In this document: piece by piece, positions 25,978-34,119 of the stretch | Layout of the letters: the number at the start of each line of letters is the position of its first letter | How positions within the stretch are numbered: the first letter of the stretch is position 1 | NCBI GenBank assembly: GCA_020634245.1 | Contig: JACKCC010000007.1 | Location: forward strand, 124,001 to 188,000 | Reading direction: 5' to 3' | Length of the DNA stretch: 64,000 nt | Source: Ardenticatenaceae bacterium | GTDB lineage: Bacteria > Chloroflexota > Anaerolineae > Promineifilales > Promineifilaceae | The notes under the pieces: model-generated | What the model was told of the DNA's origin: nothing | The model's input: the letters and a program-made list of their open reading frames with translations, nothing else | Databases searched by the model: none | Translations under genes and position numbers: made by a program

Positions 25978-26190
25978 TCACAATAAAGTTGCTTTATTTC
26001 CTGGACGCGGATCGTAACGACTGGCGTATTGGTCCAGGGTGGCTTTTTCAACCAACCACTTATTACCAAATTTAATTGCCGGCAGTTTACCCTGGCGAAT
26101 GAGCCGCCGCACCGACTCTGGGTGAATATTCAAGCGTTTGCTGATTTCAGCAACACCAGCGTAATTTTCTAATAAATCGAACTTGCTCAT
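25978..26190 (-). CDS. Small excisionase/MerR-like helix-turn-helix protein
   Basis: 70 residues. YAGVAEISKRLNIHPESVRR and LIRQGKLPAIKFGNKWLVEK make a winged HTH of the HTH_17 (excisionase/BldC-like) type, with the helix-turn-helix at about 11-32 and the wing at 36-48. Such proteins bind repeated short DNA sites. Four copies of TACAACAA/TTGTTGTA sit on its own promoter, which suggests autoregulation. It lies 88 bases upstream of ftsZ in the same direction, so it may control ftsZ as well. No clear Shine-Dalgarno sequence precedes the ATG. Confidence 0.85.
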   Translation of the reverse strand: MSKFDLLENYAGVAEISKRLNIHPESVRRLIRQGKLPAIKFGNKWLVEKATLDQYASRYDPRPGNKATLL

Positions 26191-26332
26191 AGTAAAATGG
26201 GGAAAACTTTTTTAATCAAAACGTACTTTTCTCTTCCGCTTTCCCTCAATGAACCCAATGTTGCCAAATCTTAGTTCCAGGCAATTTTGTAGTTCACATA
26301 AATTCGAGACAGATTCATATAGTGCGGGATAA

Positions 26333-26396
26333 TACAACAATTATATTTGTTGTAACAATACAACAAAACATAAGCAATGTCAAGGGTTTTGTTGTA
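26333..26396 (-). promoter_or_regulatory. Promoter with four TACAACAA/TTGTTGTA operator half-sites
   Basis: On the - strand, TTGACA (26378-26383) and TATTGT (26355-26360) are spaced by exactly 17 bases. The octamers TACAACAA (26333-26340, 26359-26366) and TTGTTGTA (26347-26354, 26389-26396) alternate in orientation over and around the -10 and spacer. A second TATAAT-like -10 lies between the first pair. The gene read from it is the small HTH protein, with a leader of about 155 bases, and then ftsZ. Confidence 0.7.
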
Positions 26397-26422
26397 ATTG
26401 GTCAACAAAAGGGGGTCTCATA

Positions 26423-26470
26423 CGTCATTTAGTCATGCGTCCTGCATTAGACTAAATGACGCATGACTTA
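26423..26470. repeat. Hairpin of the GTCATGCGTCAT word family
   Basis: CGTCATTTAGTC (26423-26434) pairs with GACTAAATGACG (26450-26461). ATGC and GCAT pair inside the loop, making an almost continuous 16-base stem. The flanks repeat GCATGAC. It lies directly beyond the stop codon of the Memo-like gene at 26478 and is probably its 3' hairpin. Confidence 0.8.
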
Positions 26471-26477
26471 TGACGCC

Positions 26478-27701
26478 TCATTCCAAAAGCAAGCCACAAA
26501 TAGAAACCAGGGAGGTATCCTGTGGATCGGCGGGACAATGTTCGTAGGCAACTTGACGGCCGTTCACCGGCCCCAAAAAACGCAGCATGGTATGGATAGA
26601 GGAGAAGCCGCAAATACGGTTGCGATCTTGAATGGCGGCAATTTGAGTGTAAAAACCGGCAGCGTCCCCCTGCAAAACCGTTTGAATCAGCCGATCATCT
26701 TCCTTTCTAAGCCTGGTGCGGCGGGGAGCATCCATTAAGAAATCATCGCCAAAGTTGGGGCCGACATGGGCCAGATCGACGGAAGCAACGGCCAACACTT
26801 TTTTGCCGGCAGTGACCCGACGTAGAGTGGCAACGGCCGTATTCAACAAATTATCCTGCTCCGGGTAGCCGCCGTTGGTCACAAAATGATGAAAGGAGCC
26901 GCACAAAATGGGAACCATCGGCTTGGGGGCCATGCCGGCCTGGTGGTAAACATGATGCAGCCAGACCGCCGACAGCTCCACCGAATGCTCGGCGCGGTGG
27001 TGCAGTTCTTCGCCAAACGCATTTTCCGGGCCGATGGCCGCCGCCAGTTCGTCAATGAGCGTCAAATCTGTGGGCAGGACGCCGTAGGGTGTGGCGTAAG
27101 GCTGATGGGTCAGGGTCATTGTGCCCAGGCCGCCGTTGTGGTCGGTGCCAAAGATGAGGACGAGGTCGGCTTCAAGTACGGCCGTTTCTGCCCGCCGCCA
27201 CACTTTAGCATACACCGGCCCGCCCCGCTGGTAATCAATATGGGGGGAAATGACGGCACGGCCGTGCCACGGCTGCCAGCCATCCAAATCATCTCCGTCA
27301 GCGTAGGTTTGGAACAATTTGGTCAACTCGGCCGGATCGCCGGGATAACTCAAATCGGCCAAGGCCGGGGGGCGGTGCGGTTGGGCGCGGTATTCAGCCA
27401 GAAGAGCTTGCCGGGCCTGCCGTGAACGGCCGTTATCCAACAAAAACGCCGCATCTAACTGATCGAGAGCATTGTCCACAATCTCAAATTCCAATATTTC
27501 GCCGACCATGCGGCAAAAATCCTCATGAATCTGCCGCCGGGTACGGCGGCCATCCAAAAGCATGAGCATTTGCGCCAGGCCCTGGGGCACAATAAGCTGC
27601 TGGGGCGAAAGCTGCAAAGGATCGCGCAGCAGCCACATTTGTTGCCCCAGATGGGTAACTGGTTGAAAATCCAAGGGACGCAAGATAGGCTTATCGGACA
27701 A
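26478..27701 (-). CDS. Memo-like protein (AmmeMemoRadiSam system protein B type) with N-terminal PqqD-like region
   Basis: 407 residues. The C-terminal 270 residues are the Memo/LigB-like fold, with RAVISPHIDYQRGG, LIFGTDHNGG, HHRAEHSVELSAVWL, PILCGSFHHF and VASVDLAHVGPNF supplying conserved His, Asp and Cys. Memo proteins resemble non-haem iron dioxygenases and in prokaryotes often occur with AMMECR1 and a radical SAM protein; neither is in this window. The first 95 or so residues (MWLLRDPLQLSPQQLIVPQG...LLDGRRTRRQIHEDF) look like a PqqD-type winged domain. The start is a TTG with AGGAG at good spacing, and no ATG serves as well. Confidence 0.82.
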   Translation of the reverse strand: MSDKPILRPLDFQPVTHLGQQMWLLRDPLQLSPQQLIVPQGLAQMLMLLDGRRTRRQIHEDFCRMVGEILEFEIVDNALDQLDAAFLLDNGRSRQARQALLAEYRAQPHRPPALADLSYPGDPAELTKLFQTYADGDDLDGWQPWHGRAVISPHIDYQRGGPVYAKVWRRAETAVLEADLVLIFGTDHNGGLGTMTLTHQPYATPYGVLPTDLTLIDELAAAIGPENAFGEELHHRAEHSVELSAVWLHHVYHQAGMAPKPMVPILCGSFHHFVTNGGYPEQDNLLNTAVATLRRVTAGKKVLAVASVDLAHVGPNFGDDFLMDAPRRTRLRKEDDRLIQTVLQGDAAGFYTQIAAIQDRNRICGFSSIHTMLRFLGPVNGRQVAYEHCPADPQDTSLVSICGLLLE

Positions 27702-27714
27702 AATTGCTCCTTTT

Positions 27715-27806
27715 GGCCGCTGGTTGTTGGCTGTTGGTTGTTTGTAAATTATCTAGCTGCCAGCCACCAACTACTAGCAACCAGTTACCAGCCACCAACT
27801 ACCAGT
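27715..27806. repeat. Word-repeat region (TTGTTGGCTG / CAGCCACCAACTA)
   Basis: Short words TGGTTGTTGGCTGTTGG on one side face repeated CAGCCACCAACTAC and AACCAGTTACCAG on the other, giving an imperfect inverted repeat. Related words (TAGTTGTTGGTAGCTGGCAG, TAGTAACTGG) recur at 50936-51000. It separates the divergent Memo and M1 peptidase genes, so it is not simply a terminator. Confidence 0.65.
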
Positions 27807-27826
27807 ATCGTTTTTTGAGGGATAGA

Positions 27827-29305
27827 ATGCAAGCATTCAAAGCAAAAATTCATCTGATTGGGCTGATTATTTTATTGGCGGCTTGTGCCGGACCGGAAAC
27901 GGCCGTTCCCCCCACACCGCTTATATCCGACAAAAACACACAACCGGTCGCCGCTACCCCTACCCTGGCCGCCAATCCGACAGCAACTCCCCAATCGCAG
28001 CCGGCGACTGACCCAGTCGGAGCCAGCGCCAGCCCATCTTTAGGCGATCCCTACATTCCTGAACTAGGCAACACCGGCTACGACGTGCAGCAGTACGTTT
28101 TGCAGTTGGCGCTTGATCTGGCCTCACCCCAGGTGCAGGGCACGACCCGCATTCAGGCGCTGGCCGAATTCGACCAGCTCAGCCAACTTTCCTTGGATTT
28201 TATCGGTTTTGCGATTAGCCGGGTCAGTGTGGATGGCAAGGCCGTTCCCCACCAACGGGACGGTGGCAAGCTCATCATCAACCTGCCGCAGCCGCTGGCC
28301 GCCGGTACGCCGTTTGAGATCACTATCGGCTACAGCGGCACACCGGTACGGGAACCATCGCCCTATGTGGGGTTTTCGGAAGCGCTGGGGCTGCAATATG
28401 TGGACGGCCGTTCCCTCTACGCCCTGTCTGAACCGGACGGCGCTCGTTACTGGTTCCCGGCCAATGACCATCCCCGCGACAAAGCCCGGTTTCGCTTTGA
28501 AATCACTGTACCCGCTGGGTCAACGGCCGTGGCCAACGGCCATCTCCTCACCACTGAAACGCACGAAACAACCACCACCTTCATCTGGGAACACAACTAC
28601 CCGATGGCCACTTACCTGGCCCTGGTCGCCGTCGGCCCCTACGAGCGGATTGACGCCGTTTCGCCTGGCGGCATTCCTCTGCGCCACTATACCTTTGCCG
28701 AATCGCGGGAAGGTTTTGAAACGGCCGTAGCCGTCACCGGTGAAGCCATTGATTGGATGAGCCAACTTTTGGGCACGTACCCATTTGAGGAATTCGGTTA
28801 CGTCGCCGCCGATGTGCCCGGTGCGTCGATGGAAACCCAGACGATGGTTCTGCTCTCATCCAACATGACTGGCCAGCGAACGGCCGTACACGAAATGGCC
28901 CACATGTGGTTTGGTGACTGGGTCAGCCTCGATTCCTGGCAAGAAATGTGGCGCAATGAAGGTTTCGCCACCTACATCACCATGATGTGGGAAAATCGCG
29001 GCGATCCCGAAGGACTTGATTTAGAAGTGGCCGGCGCCCTGGCCGCCGCCGCCGAGAATGATCCGCAATATCCTCTGGGCAGCCCGCCGCCCGAATATCT
29101 GTTTGGTTTTAATACGTATTTTGAAGGGGCCGCAATGGTACATGCCCTGCGTCAGGAAGTCGGTGATGAGGCGTTTTTTGCCGGTTTACGCAGTTATTTC
29201 CAGCAGTATGGCGGCGGCATAGCCAGCGACAGCCAATTCCAGGCTGTCATGGAACAGGCTTCCGGCCAGTCGTTGGATGCGTTTTTCGCCCAATGGCTCA
29301 GGTAA
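27827..29305 (+). CDS. M1-family zinc aminopeptidase lipoprotein
   Basis: 492 residues from the ATG at 27827, which has GAGGGA upstream. The longer frame from 27704 would translate the word-repeat. Lipobox LLAAC places the lipidated Cys at 20. The M1 N-terminal beta-domain is followed by the exopeptidase-like motif GASMETQTM and the gluzincin site HEMAH (355-359) with Glu378, exactly HExxH-18-E. It should remove N-terminal residues from peptides outside the cell. The helical C-terminal domain of classical M1 enzymes is short here, giving a compact form like ColAP-type bacterial members. Confidence 0.93.
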   Translation: MQAFKAKIHLIGLIILLAACAGPETAVPPTPLISDKNTQPVAATPTLAANPTATPQSQPATDPVGASASPSLGDPYIPELGNTGYDVQQYVLQLALDLASPQVQGTTRIQALAEFDQLSQLSLDFIGFAISRVSVDGKAVPHQRDGGKLIINLPQPLAAGTPFEITIGYSGTPVREPSPYVGFSEALGLQYVDGRSLYALSEPDGARYWFPANDHPRDKARFRFEITVPAGSTAVANGHLLTTETHETTTTFIWEHNYPMATYLALVAVGPYERIDAVSPGGIPLRHYTFAESREGFETAVAVTGEAIDWMSQLLGTYPFEEFGYVAADVPGASMETQTMVLLSSNMTGQRTAVHEMAHMWFGDWVSLDSWQEMWRNEGFATYITMMWENRGDPEGLDLEVAGALAAAAENDPQYPLGSPPPEYLFGFNTYFEGAAMVHALRQEVGDEAFFAGLRSYFQQYGGGIASDSQFQAVMEQASGQSLDAFFAQWLR

Positions 29306-29354
29306 ACCACAGATAAAAGGCGTCTGTTTTGTCAAAACATATTCTGTGGTTTAC
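29302..29354. terminator. Bidirectional terminator between convergent genes
   Basis: GTAAACCACAGA (29302-29313) and TCTGTGGTTTAC (29343-29354) are perfectly complementary and include the stop codons of both convergent genes. The loop holds a second hairpin, TGTTTTG-T-CAAAACA. Confidence 0.8.
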
Positions 29355-29590
29355 TTAAACTTCATGCGCCGGATTTCTTGCAAAACAACCTGCTCCAGGC
29401 GTCGCCCCACATCGGCCGGGAAAGCCGCTGCCCGGTTTTCCGGCTCCGCCAGCCAAAAGGCATTGGCCAGTTCCAGGCAAAAGTCACAAACAGCCAGATG
29501 GCGCAGCACCAATTCAGAACCGGCAGCGCTTAAACGGCCGTTCGCAAAATGTCTCAATAATTCAGGTGCTATATGATTTGTTATTGCCAT
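29351..29590 (-). CDS. Small zinc-finger (anti-sigma-like) protein
   Basis: 79 residues. The stretch LVLRHLAVCDFCLELANAFW contains H-x3-C-x2-C, the zinc-binding core of ZAS/zf-HC2 anti-sigma domains, with the fourth ligand possibly His8 in ITNHIAPELL. There is no membrane segment, and no ECF sigma gene lies next to it, so a role as a soluble anti-sigma factor or redox sensor is only inferred. A GTG directly before the ATG could also serve as start; AAAGGG lies upstream of both. Confidence 0.65.
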   Translation of the reverse strand: MAITNHIAPELLRHFANGRLSAAGSELVLRHLAVCDFCLELANAFWLAEPENRAAAFPADVGRRLEQVVLQEIRRMKFK

Positions 29591-29665
29591 CACAAATGTG
29601 CCCTTTACAGGTGGTTAGACACCACATGTAGGGGGCAGTCACAATTTGTGGGCAATATTTAAAGT

Positions 29666-30334
29666 TCAGGGGCAGACAGGATTAAAACCAAAAGGGCCGA
29701 GAACGAGTTCCCAGAACGGCCGTAAACCACCACAATACAATAACCGGCCCTGCTGGTAACCATCCAAAAAGAAAAGCGACCCGACACACAAACAAATGAG
29801 GAGCAAAACACTCACCCCGCAGCCAATAAGGAGCCGCCGTCGCCGCGCGGCCAACCGGGCTTCATATTCCTCGGCGGTTAACGGCGGCTGCACCGGCGAA
29901 GCCTCCGCCGCCGGCTCAGCAAAAGAAACCGGGGGCGGCGAGGAGGCAGCAGGCTGCCGGGGAGGAGGCACGGCCTTCGGGCGCTGTTCATGCAGCACCG
30001 GCGGTGGCACCGGCTGGCTGTCGGTGGCCGATTCATCCCAATACGCCAGCGTGACGGCCTCGCCAAAGGCAATCACGTCGCCATGACTCAGAAGCGTCAG
30101 GCCTGTCACGCGCTGATAATTGACGAACGTGCCATTTGTGCTGCCTAAATCCTGAATGGCATAATTGTCTGCCTGGCGCACCAATTGGGCATGCTGCCGC
30201 GACATTTCCGGATCGCTAATAACAATATCATTACCGGCGGTACGGCCGATCCGGATCACATCCGCGGTCAATAAAAATGACGTCCCCGGTTCCGGTCCTT
30301 GTTGAACCACCAACCGGGCAATGACCTCGCTCAT
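29666..30334 (-). CDS. FHA-domain membrane protein
   Basis: 222 residues. An N-terminal FHA domain (about 8-95) has the conserved blocks IRIGRTAGNDIVISDPEMSR, RQHAQL and DLGSTNGTFVN, which bind phosphothreonine peptides. A Pro-rich linker (about 105-160) leads to a basic stretch RRRR and one membrane helix, LLIGCGVSVLLLICLCVGSL. A short Cys-containing outer tail follows. The FHA domain lies inside the cell under the positive-inside rule. It would tether a Ser/Thr-kinase-phosphorylated partner to the membrane; no kinase gene is in the window. A very good promoter precedes it. Confidence 0.9.
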   Translation of the reverse strand: MSEVIARLVVQQGPEPGTSFLLTADVIRIGRTAGNDIVISDPEMSRQHAQLVRQADNYAIQDLGSTNGTFVNYQRVTGLTLLSHGDVIAFGEAVTLAYWDESATDSQPVPPPVLHEQRPKAVPPPRQPAASSPPPVSFAEPAAEASPVQPPLTAEEYEARLAARRRRLLIGCGVSVLLLICLCVGSLFFLDGYQQGRLLYCGGLRPFWELVLGPFGFNPVCP

Positions 30335-30369
30335 GGAGATGCTCCTTGCCTTTGGCTCAAAGTTGGTTC

Positions 30370-30398
30370 AGTATAGAAACAAGAAATCGGTTTGTCAA
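30370..30398 (-). promoter_or_regulatory. Sigma-70-type promoter of the FHA gene
   Basis: On the - strand TTGACA (30393-30398) and TATACT (30370-30375) are 17 bases apart. The start would fall near 30363, about 30 bases before the ATG at 30334. Confidence 0.75.
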
Positions 30399-30427
30399 TT
30401 GCATTCCCTATGCGTCAATCGGGCGTT

Positions 30428-30458
30428 TTGCCAGTTTTTCGGCAATTTGGTTTATAAT
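30428..30458 (+). promoter_or_regulatory. Candidate promoter of the SLC12-like transporter gene
   Basis: TATAAT (30453-30458) is a perfect -10. The best -35 is TTGCCA (30428-30433) at 19 bases, longer than ideal. The start would be near 30465, giving a leader of about 60 bases. Confidence 0.45.
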
Positions 30459-30524
30459 CTTGTCAATTCACCATTGAACCTGCAAAGAAGTTTTACAACA
30501 GCCAGATAATTATCGGATCCGATC

Positions 30525-32732
30525 ATGATTGAAACGTTTACTAGCTGGTTTAACGGCCGTATCCCCAACACGGATGAAAAATTCGGCACATTCGCCGGTG
30601 TGTTCGTCCCCACCGTCCTGACCATCCTGGGCGCGATTATGTACTTGCGTCTGGGCTGGGTCGTGGGCAATGCCGGATTGGGTGGGGCTATCGTCATCAT
30701 CCTCCTGGCCCACGTCATCACCGTCACCACCGGCCTGTCCGTCTCCTCGATTGTCACCAACACTCGCGTTGGCGCTGGCGGGGCCTTCGCCATCATTTCC
30801 CAATCGCTGGGATTGGAAGTGGGTGGCAGCGTTGGCGTGCCCTTGTTCCTGGCCCAGGGCATCTCCGTAGCTCTGTACATTTTGGCCTTTGCCGAAGGCT
30901 GGCAGCGTATCTTTCCCAATCACTCCTACTTTCTCGTTTCAGTCATTGCCTTCATCCTGGTATTTGCCATTGCCTACGCCAGTGCCCAATTTGCGGCGCG
31001 CATCCAATTTGTCATTCTGGCCATCGTCGGGTTTTCATTATTTGCCGTATTTTTGGGCAGCTTTGCCATTGCCGGCCGTTCCGGGCTGACCCAGACGCCT
31101 GTTTTCTGGGGCAGCTTTGCCAATCGTGATTTCTGGCAGACATTTGCCATTTTCTTTCCGGCCGTGACCGGCATCATGGCTGGTATCAGTTTGAGCGGCG
31201 CGCTGCGTGAACCGCGCAAAAGCATTCCCATCGGCATGATGACCGCCATTGGCCTGACCCTGGCGATTTATCTGGCTCTGGCCTACTGGCTGGCGCGGGT
31301 GGCTCCGGTTGACGATCTGGTGCAAAACACCACCATCATGGTGGACAAAGCCTTCTTTGGCTGGGCGATTTTGGCCGGTATGCTGGGCGCTACTTTTTCC
31401 TCTGCATTGGGTTCTTTAGTCGCCGCTCCGCGTGTGATGCAGGCGCTGGCCGTTCACCGCATCCTACCTATGAGCCGCATCTTTGCCCGCGAAAACGAAC
31501 AAGGCGAGCCGCGTCCGGCCATGATTGCGACCGGCCTCATTGCCTTACTCGCTTTGCTGATCGCCCTGGCTGGCGGTGGTTTGGATGCGGTAGCCGGCAT
31601 CATCACCATGTTCTTCCTCATCACCTACGGCATGTTAAACGTGGTGGTTTTAATTGAACAATCATTGGGAACCGTCAGTTTCCGGCCGACGTTCAAAGTG
31701 CCGCGTTTTGTCCCCTTCATCGGGTTAGTCGGCTCTATTTTTGTCATGTTCCTGGTGAACCCGGCTTTTACGATTGTGGCCGTCATTGTGGTGCTGTCAC
31801 TTTACGGATACCTGGTACGCCGCCATCTCGACACACTACAAAGTGATGTACGCAGCGGTTTGTTCATATCGCTGGCCGGCTGGGCCGCCAACAAAGCCAG
31901 CCGGATGCCGGATGCTTCGGAACGTACCTGGAAACCGATGGTGCTGGCGCCCATCGATTCTGTCGCCACTTTGACCGGCAGCTACCGTTTTTTGTGGGCT
32001 TTAACCGCCCCGCAGGGAGCTGTGCAAACGTTGGGCATTTATCCTTCAGGCGAACGGAAGCGTTTCCGCGACCTGGATTTGCTGACCAAAGCGTTTATCG
32101 ACGACGGCATTTACGCCCAGACCACACTGCTGGAAGAGGCCAATTTTGTTGACGGGGTTCGTTCGGCGACGCAAATATTGCGCAGCACCTTTTTTCGGCC
32201 TAATATCTTGTTTTTACATTTGCGGCCAGATAGTGATTTAGATCAGATTCAAGCGTTGGTAGATAAAACGGCCGCTTACAACATGGGTATTGTTTTGCTG
32301 GCCCGTCATCCTGTTTTAGAATTGGGGCGGGAGCAAATCATTAATGTGTGGGTGTCGGATCAAGGGCCGGATTGGACTCTAGACTTGCGGCAAAGCAATC
32401 TTGATCTGGCAATTTTGGCGGCATATCAATTAGCTCAAAATTGGAAAGGACACATCAATTTGTGCATGGCTGTGGGTAATGCCGAAACGTTAGTAAAAGC
32501 TGATGCCTATTTACATGAACTTATCAGTTTTTCGCGGTTGCCCAAAAATACACAGGTATTTGTCCAGCAGATGCCGTTTACGGAAGCGTTAACGCAAGCA
32601 CCACGGGCCGATTTGAATATATTTGGTCTGCCTCTGAACTCAGACCTGACTTTTTACCGGAAAATTATTGATTTAATCAACACCTCGTGTGTTTTTGTGC
32701 GCGATTCAGGCGACGAAAGCGCGTTAGCTTAA
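30525..32732 (+). CDS. APC-superfamily cation-chloride-cotransporter-like permease (SLC12 type)
   Basis: 735 residues. After the FGTFAGVFVPTVLTILGAIMY start, typical of SLC12-like proteins, about 12 membrane helices run to residue 430, with LRLGWVVGNAGLGGA, SVSSIVTNTRVGAGGAFAII and GIMAGISLSGALREPRKSIP as conserved blocks. The remaining 300 residues form a soluble domain with two alpha/beta lobes, as in eukaryotic and bacterial CCC tails. It probably moves Na+, K+ or amino acids with Cl-; the ion cannot be told from sequence. It is a single-gene transcript bounded by a candidate promoter and a strong terminator. Confidence 0.88.
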   Translation: MIETFTSWFNGRIPNTDEKFGTFAGVFVPTVLTILGAIMYLRLGWVVGNAGLGGAIVIILLAHVITVTTGLSVSSIVTNTRVGAGGAFAIISQSLGLEVGGSVGVPLFLAQGISVALYILAFAEGWQRIFPNHSYFLVSVIAFILVFAIAYASAQFAARIQFVILAIVGFSLFAVFLGSFAIAGRSGLTQTPVFWGSFANRDFWQTFAIFFPAVTGIMAGISLSGALREPRKSIPIGMMTAIGLTLAIYLALAYWLARVAPVDDLVQNTTIMVDKAFFGWAILAGMLGATFSSALGSLVAAPRVMQALAVHRILPMSRIFARENEQGEPRPAMIATGLIALLALLIALAGGGLDAVAGIITMFFLITYGMLNVVVLIEQSLGTVSFRPTFKVPRFVPFIGLVGSIFVMFLVNPAFTIVAVIVVLSLYGYLVRRHLDTLQSDVRSGLFISLAGWAANKASRMPDASERTWKPMVLAPIDSVATLTGSYRFLWALTAPQGAVQTLGIYPSGERKRFRDLDLLTKAFIDDGIYAQTTLLEEANFVDGVRSATQILRSTFFRPNILFLHLRPDSDLDQIQALVDKTAAYNMGIVLLARHPVLELGREQIINVWVSDQGPDWTLDLRQSNLDLAILAAYQLAQNWKGHINLCMAVGNAETLVKADAYLHELISFSRLPKNTQVFVQQMPFTEALTQAPRADLNIFGLPLNSDLTFYRKIIDLINTSCVFVRDSGDESALA

Positions 32733-32737
32733 AGTGA

Positions 32738-32798
32738 GAGGATAGAGCGGGAGCTAGAGGAAAGCAATGGTTCTCCTCTAGCTCCGGCTCTATCCTCT
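32738..32798 (+). terminator. Long hairpin (GAGCTAGAGG family) after the SLC12-like gene
   Basis: Arms of 25 bases (32738-32762 and 32774-32798) pair with a single mismatch around an 11-base loop. The arms carry the words AGAGGATAGAGC and GAGCTAGAGGA. The words GAGCTAGA recur at 42801-42811 and 55262-55269. It begins 6 bases past the stop codon. Confidence 0.85.
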
Positions 32799-32820
32799 AG
32801 CTTAAAAAGGAAGTAGGAAT

Positions 32821-34032
32821 ATGAATGATGAAGTGAGGAAAATTAACGTTAATGAGGCTGATGTTGAGGCATTATCCCAAATTCCGGGTATTGCTGAAAA
32901 TCTGGCCCGGCGCATTATTGAGTACCGGGAGACGGTTCACCCGTTTGAGGAAGTGATTGAGTTAGCGGCCGTTCCCGGTATTTCTGAGCGCATGGTACGC
33001 GAATTTGCCGACTGGGTCACAGTTGAACCAGTCGAGATGATGGAACGAACTGCCAGCATGCCCGGCATTACCCTGGAACCCAAAGCGGAACCGGTTCCCG
33101 CCGAGGAAGCCGCCGAAGAGGAAGCCATTTTCGAGTTTGTGACCGAAACAGAGGCCGAAGAGGCGGAACCGGAAGAGACAAAAGAAGCCTTTGTCGAATC
33201 GGTAGTGGAAGATGTTGAGGAAGTGGAAGAAGAAACGGCCACTTCGACGACGGACGCTGCGTCCACTCTTAGTGCAGGCGTCCCCCAACCCATCACTATT
33301 ACTCCAATTGCCGACGAGGAAGACACGGCCAAACTACCACCGCTGATTGAACCCAAACCGGAACCACAGCCCCGACCAGTCTCGCAGCCATCACCGGGAC
33401 CATCCCAGGGACGTGTGTTGGCACAGATTCTGCTCGGCTCTATTTTAGGCGCAGCCGTAGGTGTCGTATTGACGCTGGCCATATTGGCCGCACTCAACAA
33501 TGGCACGCTTTCCTTCAACCGAACCGAAATCCGGCAGATACAAAGCGAAATTCAAGATGCGCAGCGAGTACAAAGCGATTTACAGCAAACGGTTGATAAT
33601 ATGGACACCGAATTCAACGCGAATCTGGGCGCAGTGGCTACCCGTGCCGGCGATTTGTTTTTACAGCAGCAAGAAACGGACACGGCCGTTAACGACATCA
33701 TGTCCGGAATGCGGCAAACCAACGCCAACGTGACCGAACTGCAAGCTGTGACCAACGCGCTGGACGAGCGGCTAACGACTGTGGCCGCCGCCGCCGAGAC
33801 CTTTAACGCTTTTCTGGATGGTCTGCGCGGCTTGCTGGCGAATTTAGACGGTGGTACGGCCGTACCCGAAACCGCCACCCCTCCAGCCACCATTGAAGCC
33901 ACGCCGACAACCGCCGCAACAGGTGAAACGGCAACGGCCGTGCCCTCACCCACCAGTCGTCCCACACGCACCCCGCGCCCGACGGCTACACCCATCCCCC
34001 TGCCCACCAGCACACCGGGGCAGCAGCCTTAA
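32821..34032 (+). CDS. Membrane-anchored protein with helix-hairpin-helix domain and coiled coil
   Basis: 403 residues. Residues 5-65 (INVNEADVEALSQIPGIAEN, then AVPGISERMVREFADWV) carry two HhH motifs like those of ComEA/T2SK-type proteins. A highly acidic stretch (about 85-145) and Pro-rich linker precede one membrane helix (VLAQILLGSILGAAVGVVLT, about 201-225). A coiled coil (235-330) and a Thr/Pro tail follow. The HhH side should be cytoplasmic, able to bind DNA or another protein. Function is unknown. It pairs with the next gene, which has the same helix plus coiled-coil layout. Confidence 0.75.
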   Translation: MNDEVRKINVNEADVEALSQIPGIAENLARRIIEYRETVHPFEEVIELAAVPGISERMVREFADWVTVEPVEMMERTASMPGITLEPKAEPVPAEEAAEEEAIFEFVTETEAEEAEPEETKEAFVESVVEDVEEVEEETATSTTDAASTLSAGVPQPITITPIADEEDTAKLPPLIEPKPEPQPRPVSQPSPGPSQGRVLAQILLGSILGAAVGVVLTLAILAALNNGTLSFNRTEIRQIQSEIQDAQRVQSDLQQTVDNMDTEFNANLGAVATRAGDLFLQQQETDTAVNDIMSGMRQTNANVTELQAVTNALDERLTTVAAAAETFNAFLDGLRGLLANLDGGTAVPETATPPATIEATPTTAATGETATAVPSPTSRPTRTPRPTATPIPLPTSTPGQQP

Positions 34033-34040
34033 AAGCGATT

Positions 34041-34094
34041 CAGCATGTCAGCTAGTTAGCATTTCAGCTTTTTTGCTGACCGGCTGACATGCTG
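34041..34094. terminator. Word-hairpin between the two coiled-coil genes
   Basis: CAGCATGTCAGC (34041-34052) and GCTGACATGCTG (34083-34094) are perfectly complementary. The loop repeats TCAGC and GCTGAC words around TTTTTT. It may partly terminate transcription between the two related genes. Confidence 0.7.
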
Positions 34095-34119
34095 ACAAGC
34101 TCTTGAAAGGAGTTAGACC

